Source: Blasia pusilla | Taxonomy: Eukaryota > Marchantiophyta > Marchantiopsida > Blasiales | NCBI GenBank assembly: GCA_050084515.1 | Contig: CM114271.1 | Coordinates: forward strand, 7,068,001-7,132,000 | Direction: 5' to 3' | DNA: 64,000 nt | Shown here: one piece after another, positions 44,201 through 57,286 of the stretch | Numbering within the stretch: the first letter of the stretch is position 1 | Layout of the letters: each line of letters opens with the position of its first letter | The notes under the pieces: generated by a model | The model's input: the letters and a program-made list of their open reading frames with translations, nothing else | Database searches by the model: none | Told to the model about the DNA's origin: nothing | Program-made: the position numbers and the translations under genes

Positions 44201-47200
44201 TCGTAAGTCAGGGTTTAAGCAAGGAGCTTATGAATTTTATCAGGACAGTTTTTGGAGTACTGTTGAGTTAAGAGCACTGCTTTTGTCTGCTTAGTGGTGG
44301 AAATTTGGAAGAGTATGCTTGATGTTGTCCGCTATGCAATTTTTGTTTGAAATTCCAAAAGAAATCTGCTAACCTTTGGTTCATGATCTTGACTTGGGAA
44401 TTTGAGTGCAGTGGGAAAACATTAAGAGATCTGCTGGAGGCTTTGCCTAGGGAGTGGATTTCAGAAGACTTGATGGATGCACTTTCAGTGAAAGGAATCC
44501 AGCTATCACCAACTATGTATGTCGATTATCATTCTCTATTTCAAGGTTTGACTTTTCTTGGAGAAAGTGCTGTGATGTGAGTACAGAAAAGTGTAAATTA
44601 ACATCTGAAGATATTTCTGTTTGGTTTTCCTGTTTCTGTTTATGTGTTTGAATTTGATATCAGGAACGGAGTGCTTAGTCTTTCAAAGATAAGCTTTTCG
44701 ATCTGTGAAGGAAAAGAAATTACCAGAAATTTCTCATATTATTCCATTTGTGCAGTTTTGATCCAGGAGACTGGGTAAAGTTCAAGAGAAGTATAATAAC
44801 ACCTACCTTTGGCTGGCAAGAAGCCAGGCCAAGAAGTGTGGGTTTCGTTCAGACTGTGGTGGATAAGGGAGATCTCATCATTGCGTTTTGTACGGGAGAA
44901 GCGCGGGTTACAGTTGATGAGATAGTGAAAGTTGTTCCCCTTGACAGAGGCCAACACGTCAGGCTCAAATCTGATGCTAAGGAGCCCAGGTACTTTGTCT
45001 GCAAATTTGAAGCTTCATTATACTTGCTAAAGGCTGTAAAGATTCCAAATAAGAGACGATGAGACTTTCATAAGGTTTCCTCATAATGCACCTTGACTTG
45101 ATCTACTCTACTCCAACAATGCTGATGGGGATTCATGGAAGTCTTTTAACACCAGATATGTAGTGCACATTTCAAGTTGTGGTGTTCATTGAAAGAGTGG
45201 GTTTGAACTGAAGGCTTCACTGGATGTTGAACGTTTCAACACCGGGATTGCCGCAGGTATGGATGGCGTGGACAATGCCGGGATAGCATTGGAACAGTCC
45301 TGTGTATTGATGATGACGGAATCTTAAGAGTAGGTTTCCCAGGAGCATCAAGGGGTTGGAAGGCTGATCCTGCAGAGATGGAGCGAGTAGAAGTATTTGA
45401 AGTGGGAGATTGGGTCCGAATTCGCCCATCCCTAACTGCTGCAAAACATGGACTTGGTCCAGTGACCCCTGGGAGTATTGGAGTGGTGTATAGTAAGAGA
45501 CCAGATAACAGTTTACTGCTTGATTTAAGTTATCTTCAAGGGCCATGGCATTGTGAGCCTGAAGAGGTGGAACGAGTAGAACCTTTCAAGGTCAGTTCCT
45601 CAATCAAATCAACAATATGCTGGTCATGTCAGTGGGTGAAAATGATTTTAAAGAGAGATTGAAGAAGTGAGGGGTACTTGCATAGAAACAGCACTTCTTT
45701 CTTATTTCACTTGGTTTCATGTCTCTGTATGCCATTTAGGTGGGAGATCGGGTTTGTGTGAAGAGATCTGTTGCTGAGCCAAGATATGCATGGGGTGGAG
45801 AAACACATCATAGTGTGGGAAAAATAAGTGAAGTCAGTAGTGATGGCTTGCTTATGATTGATATCACGGGCCGACCAATTCTTTGGCAAGCAGATCCAGC
45901 TGACATGGAAAAGGTGGAAGATTTTAAGGTAATGTACCACTGCACTCTGAAGAAGTGTTGCCCAATCAGCTGGAAGGCTTGTGAGGAATATGTTTTCAGG
46001 AGCTTTTTGTGAACTTTGAGATATTATGAAGGTACAAGAGCTGTACTTCTGTGTGGGAATAATTATTTCTGAAGTTTGAGTGGGAGTTGTGCTTGATCTC
46101 GCAGAGATGGAGAGTGTTTATCATCCCTCTTGCTAGATGGGGAGTCATTATCTTCTCTTGGACATACCAGTCAGAGTCAAGAAAACTAAGACTTCCTTCC
46201 TCCAGTTTTCGTCTGTCCTATAATAGCAATCTTCATAATGTGAATCAGGGTGTTTTTCATCTTCTTTTCAAATGGGCTGACAATGCATTGTCCCTGTCAT
46301 GTCAGTATGGCTGAGTGCTTCTACTCTTAGAGCATTGCTTTAAATTCCCATGTGTCTAGTTTGGTCTATGGCTTTATTTGTAGTCTCAATTCTTTGATCT
46401 ATGTGGTCTATCTCTCATGGTGCGGTGAGTAAGATAACGAGATGAGTTTTTCTCAATTATTCCTTTAGTATTAGAACGCATTAGAATTCTTTGGTTCCAT
46501 ATGGAACATGGAAAAGTTCAAATTCACACAATGTAGGTCTTGCTTAAAATAAAGGTCCAGTGTATTGTTTCTATGGTTTGTATGTTTCTGAGTCAAATTG
46601 ACCAAGGAAAGAAGGGAATGGAGAAAAAGGAGTAGATGAATGAAGGAACGAATGAATGAAGTGGTGATTTGTTGTGGACGGGAAAGCAAAGATGACAGGG
46701 CCTCAAGGTCCTATCAGCATTTCTTCCTAATCTCAGTGGAGATATATCAAGTTAAAAAAATTTGGGAAAAGAAGTCTTTTAGGATGAAGAGTGTTGGACC
46801 CGTTTTTTATCTTTCTGACCCTAAATGCCTGCACTATATAACTTTCAGGATTTTAGGATGGAAATTCAGACCTGGTGTTCACAGTTCTCACTATAACTGT
46901 ACCTTGTTAGGTTGGAGATTGGGTCCGAGTGAAACCATCTGTTCCATCCCCAAAATATGGTTGGGAGGATGTTACAAGAGGCAGCATTGGTGTGGTCTAC
47001 AGTCTTGATGAGGATGGTGATGTTGGTGTTGGTTTCTGCTTCCGAAGCAAACCATTTTCCTGCTCTATTACTGATATGGAGAAGGTGAATCCTTTTGAAG
47101 TTGGCCAAGAAGTACATATAACATCAACTGTGACTGAACCACGCTTAGGTTGGTCTGGTGAGACTTCCGCAACAACAGGGAAGATTGCTAGGATTGACAT

Positions 47201-49052
47201 GGATGGCACTCTTAATGTAAGTACAAAAGATACTATTGGATGTTTACCAGCTCAACTTGTAACTGCTCTATGTTTGGTAAATGCGGAAACACATTAGTAT
47301 TTTTAGTGACTTCCAGCCACAGAAATACACATCTGTACTGGACAATGGTTGCAATGGGATGCTCATTGGTGGAGGAAACAATTCAAGAGGAACGAAGACA
47401 AATGTCAGTATTTGCCCTCGATTCTCCTTAAATATTGACTCACTTGCGATGAGAAGTTACCAATGTCAGAAGTGTCTCTGTGTTTTTCTGTACAAGTTCC
47501 TTCGAGGGTTGCCCTAAGAGTAGATGGTAAAATGATTCTGAGAATCAGATCTGGTTTGGTGTGGTGGGATGGTTTGTGCTGGCCTGATATATCAGCTCTC
47601 CTTTTCTGGTTTTTGTTTGTACCTGGTCTGTGGAAATGAGACTTAATTCTAGTAGTCTGTCTGTCTGTTTGTTAGGGTTTCTTCATGCTCAAGAGCCTGG
47701 ATTTGTTTCACTAGTCAAAGTCATCAAGATTTTTTTTGTGGGATGTTAACAGGCTTTTCGTCTTGATGTGAATTGCCCAGGTGCGAGTGGCTGGGCGGAT
47801 TACCATGTGGAGGATCGCCCCTGGTGATGCAGAGCGGCTTTCGGGATTTGAAGTTGGAGATTGGGTGCGACTAAAGAGCTCTTCAGGCCTGAAACCCAGC
47901 TATGACTGGCATGGTGCAGGAAAGGAAAGTGTGGCTGTGGTTCACAGTATTTCTGATACTGGTTATCTGGAGCTGGCTGGTTGTTTCAGATCCGGCCGAT
48001 GGATGACCCATTATTCAGAGGTAGAAAAGTTCGTGCCTCTCAGGGTGGGTCAGCATGTCAAATTTAGAGTAGGAATAACTGAACCCCGGTGGGGTTGGAG
48101 AGGAGCTTCACCGGATTGTAAGGGAGTCATTATTGGTGTCCACGCCGATGGGGAAATAAGGGTTGCTTTTGCTGGACTCACTGGCCCTTGGCGGGGTGAT
48201 CCAGCTGATCTGGAGAAAGAAGAGATGTTTGATGTAGGGGATTGGGTTAAGGTGCGCGAAGATTTAGTCGAGCCTAGGTATGGTTGGAAAGGTATGAGGC
48301 CAGGTAGTGTTGGAGTGGTACAGGGGATATCTTATGAAACTGAAGGAGAGGGAGAGGGACGGCCTATTCTCGTTGGCTTCTGTGGAGAACAAGAAAGATG
48401 GTTGGGTTTACAGTCAGAAGTAGTGAGAGTGGAACAGATTCGAGTTGGCCAGCAAGTCCAAGTCAAGGCCTCGGTAAAACAACCAAGATTCGGTTGGTCT
48501 GGACATACCCATGGTAGTTTAGGTACTGTTACATTAATTGATGCAGATGGAAGGCTTAGATTGCACTCGTCAATTGGCTCGCAAAAGACATGGATGCTGG
48601 ATCCAGCAGAGGTGGAAATCGTAGAGGAACAGCCGATCTGTATAGGGGATTGGATAAGAGTGAAGAAGTCGGTTCCCACACCAGTCCACCAATGGGGAGA
48701 AGTCACACACAAGAGCATTGGCGTAGTGCACAGAATTGATGATGACGGGGATTTATGGGCAGCTTTTTGTTTCTTGGAAAGACTCTGGGTGTGTAAGCCA
48801 GCAGAGATGGAGAGGGTAGGTGCATTCAAGATTGAGGACGTGGTGAGGGTGAAGAGGACAGTCATTACTCCAAGATGGGGCTGGGGTATTGAGACATATG
48901 CTAGCAGGGGAGTTGTTACTGGTGTGGATGCAGATGGAAAATTGAGAATACGATTTGCACGACGAGAGGGCCGACTGTGGGTTGGTGATCCCGCTGATGT
49001 GGAACTGGATTGTGACACCTGCAGTGAGAACCAATCCCCAACACTGGAATAG
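39264..49052 (+). CDS. KEG: KEEP ON GOING-type RING/kinase/ankyrin/HERC2-like E3 ubiquitin ligase, 16 coding exons
   Basis: Exons: 39264-39976, 40500-40874, 40980-41210, 41539-41664, 41780-42116, 42305-42462, 42716-42873, 43217-43338, 43522-43656, 43817-43941, 44412-44516, 44756-44989, 45257-45590, 45740-45928, 46911-47216, 47781-49052. All introns are GT-AG and the phases join without a stop, giving about 1,639 residues; Arabidopsis KEG is close to this length (about 1,625 from memory). The order RING, kinase, ankyrin repeats, twelve HERC2-like repeats is diagnostic of KEG. In Arabidopsis, KEG sits at the trans-Golgi/early endosome and directs degradation of ABI5 in abscisic acid signalling; a like role here is inferred. 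The start Met is four residues before the RING. Single-copy context between transposon arrays. No damage seen. Confidence 0.95.
41539..44516 (+). other. KEG: KEG ankyrin-repeat region (exons 4-11)
   Basis: Exon 5 begins the array with GQTALHMAAMRGYSEIVEVI and DGDTPIVFAVASGTPECLKALI. Exons 6-10 continue with GETVLHRAV, TPLHLCTATANVAVVRKW, GQTALHAAAIANDVEMVK, TTPLHVALARGSKACVGLLL and DNAFHIAADMA, and exon 11 closes the region. Each exon holds roughly one or two repeats of 33-35 residues, so several introns lie near repeat boundaries. Ankyrin arrays usually bind partner proteins. Confidence 0.9.
44756..49052 (+). other. KEG: KEG C-terminal array of twelve HERC2-like repeats (exons 12-16)
   Basis: Each repeat begins with a VGDWVRVK-like strand and ends with a PAEMERV- or PADLE-like turn. 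I count twelve starts: DPGDWVKFK, DRGQHVRLK, EVGDWVRIR, KVGDRVCVK, VGDWVRVK, EVGQEVHI, EVGDWVRLK, RVGQHVKFR, DVGDWVKVR, RVGQQVQVK, CIGDWIRVK and KIEDVVRVK. They alternate between a GDWV and a GQxV type, suggesting growth by duplication of a two-repeat unit. In KEG this region is thought to bind substrates. The last exon holds repeats 7-12 without introns. Confidence 0.9.
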
Positions 49053-51370
49053 GACCACAACTCTTCAAGAGTTTGGATTGCATGGCATAGAGATTATGCA
49101 AGTGTACTTGATTTCGTGAATAGGTGGTGGATTGTTGTTTCTGGTTGGCCTGCGATTTTTACCTCTCCTTTATAGTATCGATCAGCTCCTCGTCCCAAGA
49201 GATTTTAATCGCATTCCTACCAGGTCCATTTCCTACTTGGGAAATCTCATAAATTAGAATCTGGTGATTCCAGGATCACCGCCTGTACAGTTTCAGTGGT
49301 TACACTTGGATATTTCTCCCTATGTTGGCGGCTTCATATTGATGTGTATTTAACAGACAGAGAGATAGAGTAGGTTTACGATTGGTACGAGTTGCAGATT
49401 CAAGAATTTATATGAAAGAGAGACCATGGTGGTCCAGTGCTATTGTACAAATTACTAGCCTGAGATCTAGCACTCAGGCTAGTAATTTGTGTAGCTATGC
49501 CCCCTTTAAATCGTGTAGATAGTGGATATATGGTGGAAATCTGACCCGGAAATCTGAACTAATTCTCATTCGGCCATTTGAAGAAAAAGAATGAGAAGTC
49601 CAACTTGGTCAAATTCGATACAAATCCTAATCTCTCTTTTAACTTCAATTTTGTGTATACATGCCTTGAAAAAAGGTGTAACACATACACCAATTTCATC
49701 CCCTCTTTAGTAGGGAGTACATGGTAGTAGATGATGTGGAAGTGATTCGGATGGCAAACAAGCATTCCAAAAGTCTGCCACAAAAGTATGATTCGAGTAT
49801 GTGTGCCCACGGATTTTCAAGGAGAGAAGTAAATGGGGTATTTCTCACTTAGGAGGTCTATACTCACAATTCAAGAACATTTTAATGGCTCTACTGATTG
49901 TGGTCACATGATTTCGACATTGATTTTGTCTTCATCTTTGTCCTTTGGAGTCAATAATGCAATATCCCTAGAAATAAGAGAATATTATGAAATCCTAGAG
50001 AATTGGCGAGATATATCTCTCCTCTTCTTCACTTATAGATCATATTGGATGGTACTTTGGTGAAGTTTTCTTGTTAGTCAAGTTGAACATGTTCATGATC
50101 TCCCACGAATAACCAATTCGCAAACTTTGACGCCCATTAAATTTTGAATTTCATATTCATCTCAAGCTTTATGACATTGGCATGAATCCACAAGGCAATC
50201 TCTTAATGGTGGCTGCCTGAATTTATGGTAGTTCTCAACAATGGAGCATAAGAAGCACTCGGCAAGAACCAATAGAGAAAGGTAAAAGCCTGAAATCCAC
50301 AAAGATAATTACGTTTCATTCAAAATCTCGATTGGTAGAGTATTTCTCCTTGCCTCACGACCTCGCTTGTTGGACTTCAATTAAAATGATGCGCTAATCA
50401 TACCTAGGTATAATATTTATTCATGTTGATTCATTTGAAAATTGTCAAAACCTTCAAAAGTATGGAATAATACTCTAGATTGTATGGAATATGGAATATA
50501 GTCTTCACAACAAATATAGAATTTGTTGAAGACCTTCCAAGATCCCGAACCTCAATTCATGACTTCTAGCCCTCCATTTATTCTTGATCTCATGATCACT
50601 ATGATGAATAAAAATTTGGAAATGAGGAAGTCTCACCATATAATGGATAACGTGACCAGATGGAGTAATAGATTCCATCTTGAATCCTAAAATTTTGAGT
50701 ACCATTATTTCACTCTACAACATATGCTCCAATACATGCGAATTGAAATGTTGAATTGTAAGCCTAGGAATTTCTTTAAAAGTAAACACTTTTTGTTCCA
50801 ACACTTGTTATTAACTTTGATAAGAAATTAGGACACGACTTCCAAAAAGGCATGGCCAGGCTTACAACACATTTGAAAAAGTGAGTTTCTAAACCTTGTA
50901 TTCTTAATCTTCTCACTTCTTATTAATCATGTAGAAAGAATAATAAATATCTATCATTATACCAAAACTATGATGGCTACTTTTGGGATTTATGGTCTTC
51001 ATACACCTTAATTGAAGATATCAATCTCTTTGAAAGGTCAATTTTGTGCAATTTTCAAACATTTACCATCCCTTGGCATCCTCAAACCATAATCATGTGT
51101 GTCCTACACATCCTCTTTTATATGATTGGTATCATAGCAATTGAGAGGTTTGCACAACATGGTACTTTTTAGAATGTTATTACGGTGAACCTTGCTCCAA
51201 AGGTTCATGGGAACCACCTATTCTTTCTTCAACAAGATTGGAAAGGCAAGAGGGTGAATTGGGGTTAATATATCCATTAATAGGAACAAGTAATCATAGG
51301 TTGCGATGGAGAAATTGGATGTTGATTGAATGAAGTATTGATGAAAATTGAATACAAGTATATATTCAAA
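49053..51370. other. 3' flank of KEG and AT-rich intergenic DNA
   Basis: Directly after the KEG stop there is probably a 3' untranslated region; no clear poly(A) signal was placed. A short inverted repeat (CTAGCCTGAG ... CTCAGGCTAG) lies at 49457-49482. The rest is AT-rich, with only short frames and no recognisable gene. Confidence 0.45.
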
Positions 51371-51378
51371 CCCAGGGG

Positions 51379-51707
51379 CATGGTTGCACAAAAACAGACA
51401 AGTCCATCCCTAGGGCGGACATGGACGGACAAATGTGGTCACTTCCACAGACATGGATTGCAAGAGTTGGGGCCTACTCTTACAGCACGTGGTGGAAGTC
51501 AAGGAAGGGGCGGGCGGGGAAATAAGGGGGGAGGGAGTGGAGGTAGAGGAAGGAAGAAACGGGAATATACGGGACATGGAGGCAAGTAGGGGGGATGAGA
51601 AAGAAGGAAAGGTGGGTCCAATATGGATAAGTCCTTCCATAGGATGGAGATAACTCCACAAATATGGACATATTTGCGAACACGGATTTTGTCCACATGC
51701 AATCTTG
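51379..51707. mobile_element. hAT-like MITE copy M1 (329 bp)
   Basis: The ends are CATGGTTGCA and TGCAATCTTG, imperfect inverted repeats. CCCAGGGG (51371-51378) and CCCAAGGG (51708-51715) flank it as an 8-bp target duplication with one difference. It matches M2-M5 over its length. Eight-base duplications and CA...TG ends fit the hAT superfamily. It codes for nothing; its purine-rich middle only looks open. Confidence 0.8.
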
Positions 51708-51917
51708 CCCAAGGGAAAATCAAAATATTTTCTCTAACTTTGTGTGCAACGGAGCCTCATAACTTCAACGCTTCACAAAGAGGATCCAAAATTCATGCTA
51801 AGTGACAAAGAGGAGATGAGCTTTGCTAACATTATGGTTGATCACATCCAAAGAGAACTAACTTTCTACAAGATATATTTCTATTAGCTATGAGAAGTTT
51901 TTGTTTCAAATCGCAAG

Positions 51918-52112
51918 AAGGTATAACAATATGTTCATATCTTAAAACATAGATTCCTCAATATGGTTCCAAATGAGTCCAAAACAGGGGAAACCCGGCT
52001 ATCTCAAGTTACTCTAGTTCTCAACAAGTCATCCTTGATCTCATGGGGTTGTTCTTTGACATCATTGAAGGCACCCTTTGGATATTCATTGATCCACTAT
52101 AAAAGACGTGAG
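51918..52112 (-). repeat. Truncated block B at the 3' side of element E
   Basis: The reverse complement begins TCACGTCTTTTATAG and runs through a segment matching the B blocks of elements B and D (GGTTTCCCC, then TCATTTGGAACCATA) before similarity stops. The leading TG is lost. Confidence 0.65.
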
Positions 52113-52116
52113 GTTG

Positions 52117-53690
52117 CAGAGGAGGTGGTGGACCTATCCTCTGGTAACCGCAATGCCATCGCGACAATCTGATGCTGCAACTCCTCTATCTAAGCATCTA
52201 TCCCAACCTCACGACCTACGTCTCCCTCGACGCGTATAGGTGACGGACCTCTACCCTCGCCTCTACCTCCTCCATGGGCGTATCCACCACCCCCTTGGGA
52301 AAATCCAACTCCTTGTCCCCCAACGGGACCACCTGGTGCACGATCTCTAGGCCCATTTGGACTGCCAACTCGCTTTGGTACCCTCTCTAGCCCTCGGTTC
52401 AGATGTAACTTTGGGTGTAGGCTAAAACACCTGACGCATGTATGACCATACAATTGATAATCGTCACACTGGTAGACGTCTGGTATAGACCTATCTCCTC
52501 CTCCAAGATGAGGCACGCGTCCACTACCTTGACGTGTGCAATCCTGCTAGCGATGGGATCCGCCATATGCCCAAAAAATAACCCCTTGCGTAGGTCTTTG
52601 TGGCACATGCTCACGATTATCCCCTTGAGCTTGTGGAACCACACTCTTATCTTGGAATCCACTTTGCTGCATTGATGGTGCAGAAAATTGTGATTGCTTG
52701 CACGTGTGACTCATGGTTGGTACACTCTTTTGAGCCATGTTACCCTCAATGCACTCCGCCATCTCGAACACATCTCTCAACGTAGGTGAGGTGTATATCA
52801 ATAGTACCACATCCCTCACCCGTCTTTGCTGGTCTCGTTCTAGCATCGGGTACCATGCGTGGACAACTTGGGCCTATGTCATCCCCTGAGTGACACTAAT
52901 AAACCAATGCAGACAAGTAAATGCCTCATGAAAGCTCTCTCCCATGCGTCTATGGAAGTTGGGGATGCTTCGAAACTTCTCAGTCCTCATCTCCTGGTAC
53001 TCCCTCTACAACTTCGCAAAGAACTCAACCACGGGGCTGAACCTAGGACAAACCCGGATGGATGATGCAACTGCCCTAGTCCAACTCATCCCTCCTAGTG
53101 CATCACTAGTAGCAGAAGAAGTAGACTCTCCTAGCTCCTCTTTCTGATCTAGAAATGGCTCAGTCCATGACACATAATGCGGGTTATAGTAGAGTCTCCG
53201 GGCCTCAATCTCAAGTGCGTACCTTTGGGAAAAATGATGGTAATTGTCCATGGGTGCCCCCTCTAGATGTTGGAACACGCTGTTCCATGCTGTGAACGGG
53301 TTAAGCTCTCTAGAGTTCCTAGCCCTCTGCAAATCGCATCAGCTCCTAAACTCGTCTATGAAGTTGTGCAATTCTAGAGTACCCACAACTCTCGAAAACC
53401 TACGCGTTCTACCCTGGTCGTCCATCCCGTATGCCCAAGCGGTAATGCACCAAGAAAACTCCTCTACACCCTCCCCCTCGTCTGAGGATGAAATAGAGGG
53501 AGGTCGAGGGAGTCACTCATATGGAGATCCTTGAAACCTCGTGCCACTCCGTGTAAAACCTCTAGAGCCACTCTGAGGTCCACCACCTCGCCTCTCAAAT
53601 TCCCGAAAGGACGCCACGATGACCCATATGCCCCTCTCACACGATCACTCTCAATCTCTAGAGTAATCCCCCAATTACTCACTCTTAACA
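52117..53690 (-). pseudogene. gag of element E
   Basis: On the minus strand, 53332-53006 gives LNPFTAWNSVFQHLEGAPMDN and CPRFSPVVEFFAKL, and 52846-52547 gives LERDQQRRVRDVVLL and SPTLRDVFEMAECIEGN. A knuckle-like region follows near 52570-52460, with ligands partly lost and the frame changing. The end carries MALRLPED-like coil residues. It has frameshifts and stops, and probably served only as a passenger copy. Confidence 0.75.
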
Positions 53691-55300
53691 TGTAGCACTA
53701 AACATGTAGCACTCAATCTACACTTCCTCTCACCGAGACATGTACTATGCGGCAACAAGCGGTGTGGTGCAGTAAGATACTCGTCTATTGTCATATCGTC
53801 TCATCAACAGAACATACCCTCAACTTTGGACATTCCACATATGTCTATGTCCTCTAAAAAATACATCAATGATGCTCTCAATAGTAGCACAAAACCCTGA
53901 TAACTACCCAATACTTAGAATTCCTTCACGTATGCAAGGCAAAACGCTAGAATGGGTAACTTGAACAAATGTCGGTGTCGCTCCTCCAAAAAGGCACACT
54001 CTACCCTGACTCGATCGTGAGGAAAAATCCTAAAATTAGCAATAAGTACACCTCTTGTACTGACTATACTCAAACCCCCTTGATGTGCGGTGCAGGTCCA
54101 ACGATATAGTGGGGCACGAAACGATTACAAACAACACGACGATTGGGAATAGGATGCGAAACTCATTGGAATATCCTCCTCGATCAGAAAAACATGATTT
54201 TCTCCTTATTGCTTGTGCGGCTCCGCAATCAAGATGGTGCAGTGCGGCTACAGGTATCACGACACGATATTCGATTATTGTTGGGCGGCTACCAATCATA
54301 GAGCATAGAAAAGTGGGGCAAAAACTCTGACCCCATCAATTACAAGATCACCTCCTATCATTAGACCATTCTCGTAAATAGTCAATGCGTGATGGTCGAA
54401 GACGCCACAACTGCACTGGTCTTGTAGTGGTCTAACCGTCATTACTAGGACTCAATAATTGCTAGTGGTCATATAGAAGACAAGGGCGACTCTAGGTCAC
54501 AAAAATCGATGGTGCTCAGTGCATACCGTCCAATCAACAATGGTGAAGAAACTCCCCACGAACGGTCATTGACATCGTCAACTGTGGCCAATAGATGGAA
54601 CAGGGGCGGCCTGGACGATGACAATCAATGGTAATTATGATATCTCACATATGGATAAACATGGATCTATTTTAGCCTTATTCAAAATTCAATGTCTTTT
54701 GTTTTTTCCCACTCCACTAACCCCTTAAACCGAGGGTCAACTCACTAAAATTATCTCACATTTGGCTTATATTCCTTCCTTCACAAGTTGGCTATGATAG
54801 TCCATGGAAATCGTCATAACTTCGTGGTTAGATTTCTAAATTTCGCACCAATTCTTTGACAGCATGCAAAACTTCTTGATCTATGACTTCATGAAATTTT
54901 CATTAACTTAACGGTTTTTTCATTCGACCTTCCATAAAAATTTGGCAGGGATTTGCATGCAACCCACAACCTCTTCTCCTACAAAAATTTTGGCAATGCT
55001 TCCACGATGATTTCTCTAACAAAAATTTGCAAAAATATCACAACAGCGAGCTATGAGATGCCATCGAGAGCACTAGCATGGAGCAACCCGCCCCCATACT
55101 CAATTTCTAATTGGATAGTGCTTCTACATCATTTTTTCGTTTGAAAAAATTGCAAAGGAACAACAAAACTGAGCGGCTCTTGCTTTAGTGAGCACTCCCA
55201 TGAGCCATTGAAATAGGGAACACTGTTCCCAATTTGTACAATATCGAGACACTAGCAAACTTTTGTATTGTAGAGCTTTAAATCTCTCAATCTCTCTTTG
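53691..55300 (-). other. Leader of element E
   Basis: This is non-coding sequence that aligns with the leaders of elements B and D, though with much more divergence. No separate gene is visible. Confidence 0.55.
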
Positions 55301-55780
55301 TAAATCAAGTATCATTCTCAACACAATATCTCTCCATGATGCACACAAATCTATCCCTCTCTTATGTCAAACCAAATCCACTCTCCCACTCAGAGGCTTT
55401 AGTTACACATACAAGGCAAGGAGGACCATAGCTTGCTTGCCTCATGCTAAGATGTTCAACAAAGAGAGAATGAGCTCCAAAGCTCTTTCTCCTAGGGTAT
55501 ACCCCCTTCCCTCTCCCAAACTCTCTCCTTGGCTCTTGACCTGATGTAGGAGGTCAAAGGCCAATTCCCAAATTGGAAATTCAACTATATTCAAAACAAT
55601 AATTTATCCAAAATAGTAAGTTTCTCCATAGGGCTCCAAATGAGCCGAAAAGAAGGGGAAACCTGATCTCTCAAGTTACCTGTGGCCTCAAAAGGTCCTC
55701 CTCCACCTCCTAAGGTTGTCCTCCACTATCCTCAAAAGTTCTTTACTAGATCTCTTTGATCTATTCTAAAAGACGTGACA
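55301..55780 (-). repeat. Block B at the 5' side of element E
   Basis: It begins TGTCACGTCTTTTAGAATAG on the minus strand and contains the same AAACTTAC/GTAAG-type hairpin and purine-rich stretch as element B's copies. Confidence 0.75.
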
Positions 55781-56020
55781 TAATCCCTTACACTCTAAGT
55801 GCCGTATTCCTCTCTCGGACTATACATGAATATATTTGTGGTGTGGGCACACCTCCAGGTACCTTGATGGAATAACTCAAAGTTTCCATACTCTTCTCTA
55901 CCTTGTTGTGCTCAATACATTCAACAAACTCAAACACATCTCTCAACGTAGGTGAGCCTATGTGTGATGCGGAAGTATTGTATCCCTTACTTGTCTTTGA
56001 CGGTTCCGTTCCAACATCTT

Positions 56021-56357
56021 CAAGGTTGCATTTAGACAAAGTCCGTGTCTGCAGATATATCCATGTCTGAGGACTTACGTCCGTTCTTTGGAAGGACTTA
56101 CGTATCTAGGCTCCACTAGGCCAGCTTCCCCTTCATTCTCATCCCCCTACTTGCCTCCATGTTCCGCACTTTCCTATTTCTTCCTTCCTCCACCTTCACT
56201 CTCTCCACCCTTATTGCCGTGCCTATCTCTGCGTTGCCTTCCACCACGAGCTATAAGTGTGGGCTCCAACTCTTGCAATCCATGTCGGTGGACATTTCCA
56301 CATTTTTCCGTCCATGTTCACCCTAGGGACAAACTTGTCTATTTTTGTGCAACCATG
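56021..56357. mobile_element. hAT-like MITE copy M2 (337 bp)
   Basis: It is in the opposite orientation to M1. The ends are CAAGGTTGCA and TGCAACCATG. AACATCTT (56013-56020) and AGCATCCC (56358-56365) are the flanking 8-mers and align with the gag sequence it interrupts. Confidence 0.7.
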
Positions 56358-56526
56358 AGCATCCCATACCATGCATGAACAATCTGGGCATTTGTCATCC
56401 TATGAGTGACAATAATCAATCAATATAGGCAATTAAATGTCTCTAAAAAAACTCTTCCCTATTTTCCTATGGAAGTCGTGGATCTTACGCAACTTCTTAG
56501 TCTGTACCCATTGATAGTTTCTTCGC

Positions 56527-56846
56527 CAAGATTGCATGTGGACAAAGTCCGTATCCATGGACATATCCATATTGGTGGACTAACGTCCGTGCTATGGAAG
56601 GACTTGTCTATATGGGCCCCATCTTCCCCTTCTTCTTGATTCCCTCCATTTTCCTCAATGTTCCACACTTTCACGTTTCTTCCTTCCCCCAACTCCACTC
56701 CATTCCCCCTTATTCCCCAACCTGCCTTTGCCTTGCCTTCCACCATGAGCTAAAAGTGTGGGTTCCACCTCTTCCAATCCATATCCGTGGACATGTCCAG
56801 ACTTGTCCGTCCATGGAACGAACTTGTTTGTTTTTGTGCAACCATG
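56527..56846. mobile_element. hAT-like MITE copy M3 (320 bp)
   Basis: Same orientation as M2. The ends are CAAGATTGCA and TGCAACCATG. TTCTTCGC (56519-56526) and TTCTCCCC (56847-56854) form a diverged 8-bp duplication in gag of element F. Confidence 0.72.
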
Positions 56847-57286
56847 TTCTCCCCAACTTTGCAAAGACTTGAACCATAGGGTTGAACCTAAGATGAAGTT
56901 GATTGGACAATGTCAGTTGTATGAGTCCAAGTCATCGTTGTATGACTATCACCAATGTTGGAAGAAGTAGCCTCTCCTAACTCCTATTCATCATCTAGAA
57001 ATAACTCAGTCCATGATATGTAATGTGGGCCATAGTAGAGTGTGAAAACCTTAATTGCGCATGCAAACTTGAAGGAAAGCTTGTGATAATCATCCATAGG
57101 AGCCTCCTCTATGTGTTGAAATATACCATTCCATGTCTTGCAAGGGTTAAACTCTCTAGATTTCTTCGCCCTTTGAGAATCACTCCAACTTCTAAACTCC
57201 GATATGAAGTTGTATAACTCAATGAAAAAAATAGCCCCTTAAAACCTATGTGGTCCTCTACCTTGGTCTTCCATCTCAACCCAAGA

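Larger units (their letters stand above)
51918..55780 (-). mobile_element. Element E: gag-only derivative of the methyltransferase element family
   Basis: On the minus strand it starts with a block B (55780-55301, beginning TGTCACGTC), then a leader, then gag to the coil after the zinc knuckles. The sequence then jumps directly to a second, truncated block B (52112 to about 51918). Protease, methyltransferase and all pol domains are gone, and no A block is seen. It is inserted next to the gag of element F, with its outer end at 55780. Confidence 0.8.
55788..57286 (-). pseudogene. gag fragments of element F
   Basis: Segments shared with the Gag of E are separated by MITEs: 57286-56847 (acidic TSSTSD-type and FNPMV-type stretches), 56526-56358, and 56020-55788 (GSPTLRDVFEFVECIEHN). 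Joined across M2 and M3 they keep Gag order. Many stops. Confidence 0.7.

Noticed and set aside
48332-49060. A 242-codon minus-strand frame opposite the last KEG exon
   Set aside because: A shadow of the HERC2-like repeat exon; the opposite strand explains every conserved feature.
51326-51723. Several overlapping open frames at 51.3-51.7 kb
   Set aside because: They come from the purine-rich middle of MITE M1, recur in the other MITE copies without conserved reading, and match no protein family.
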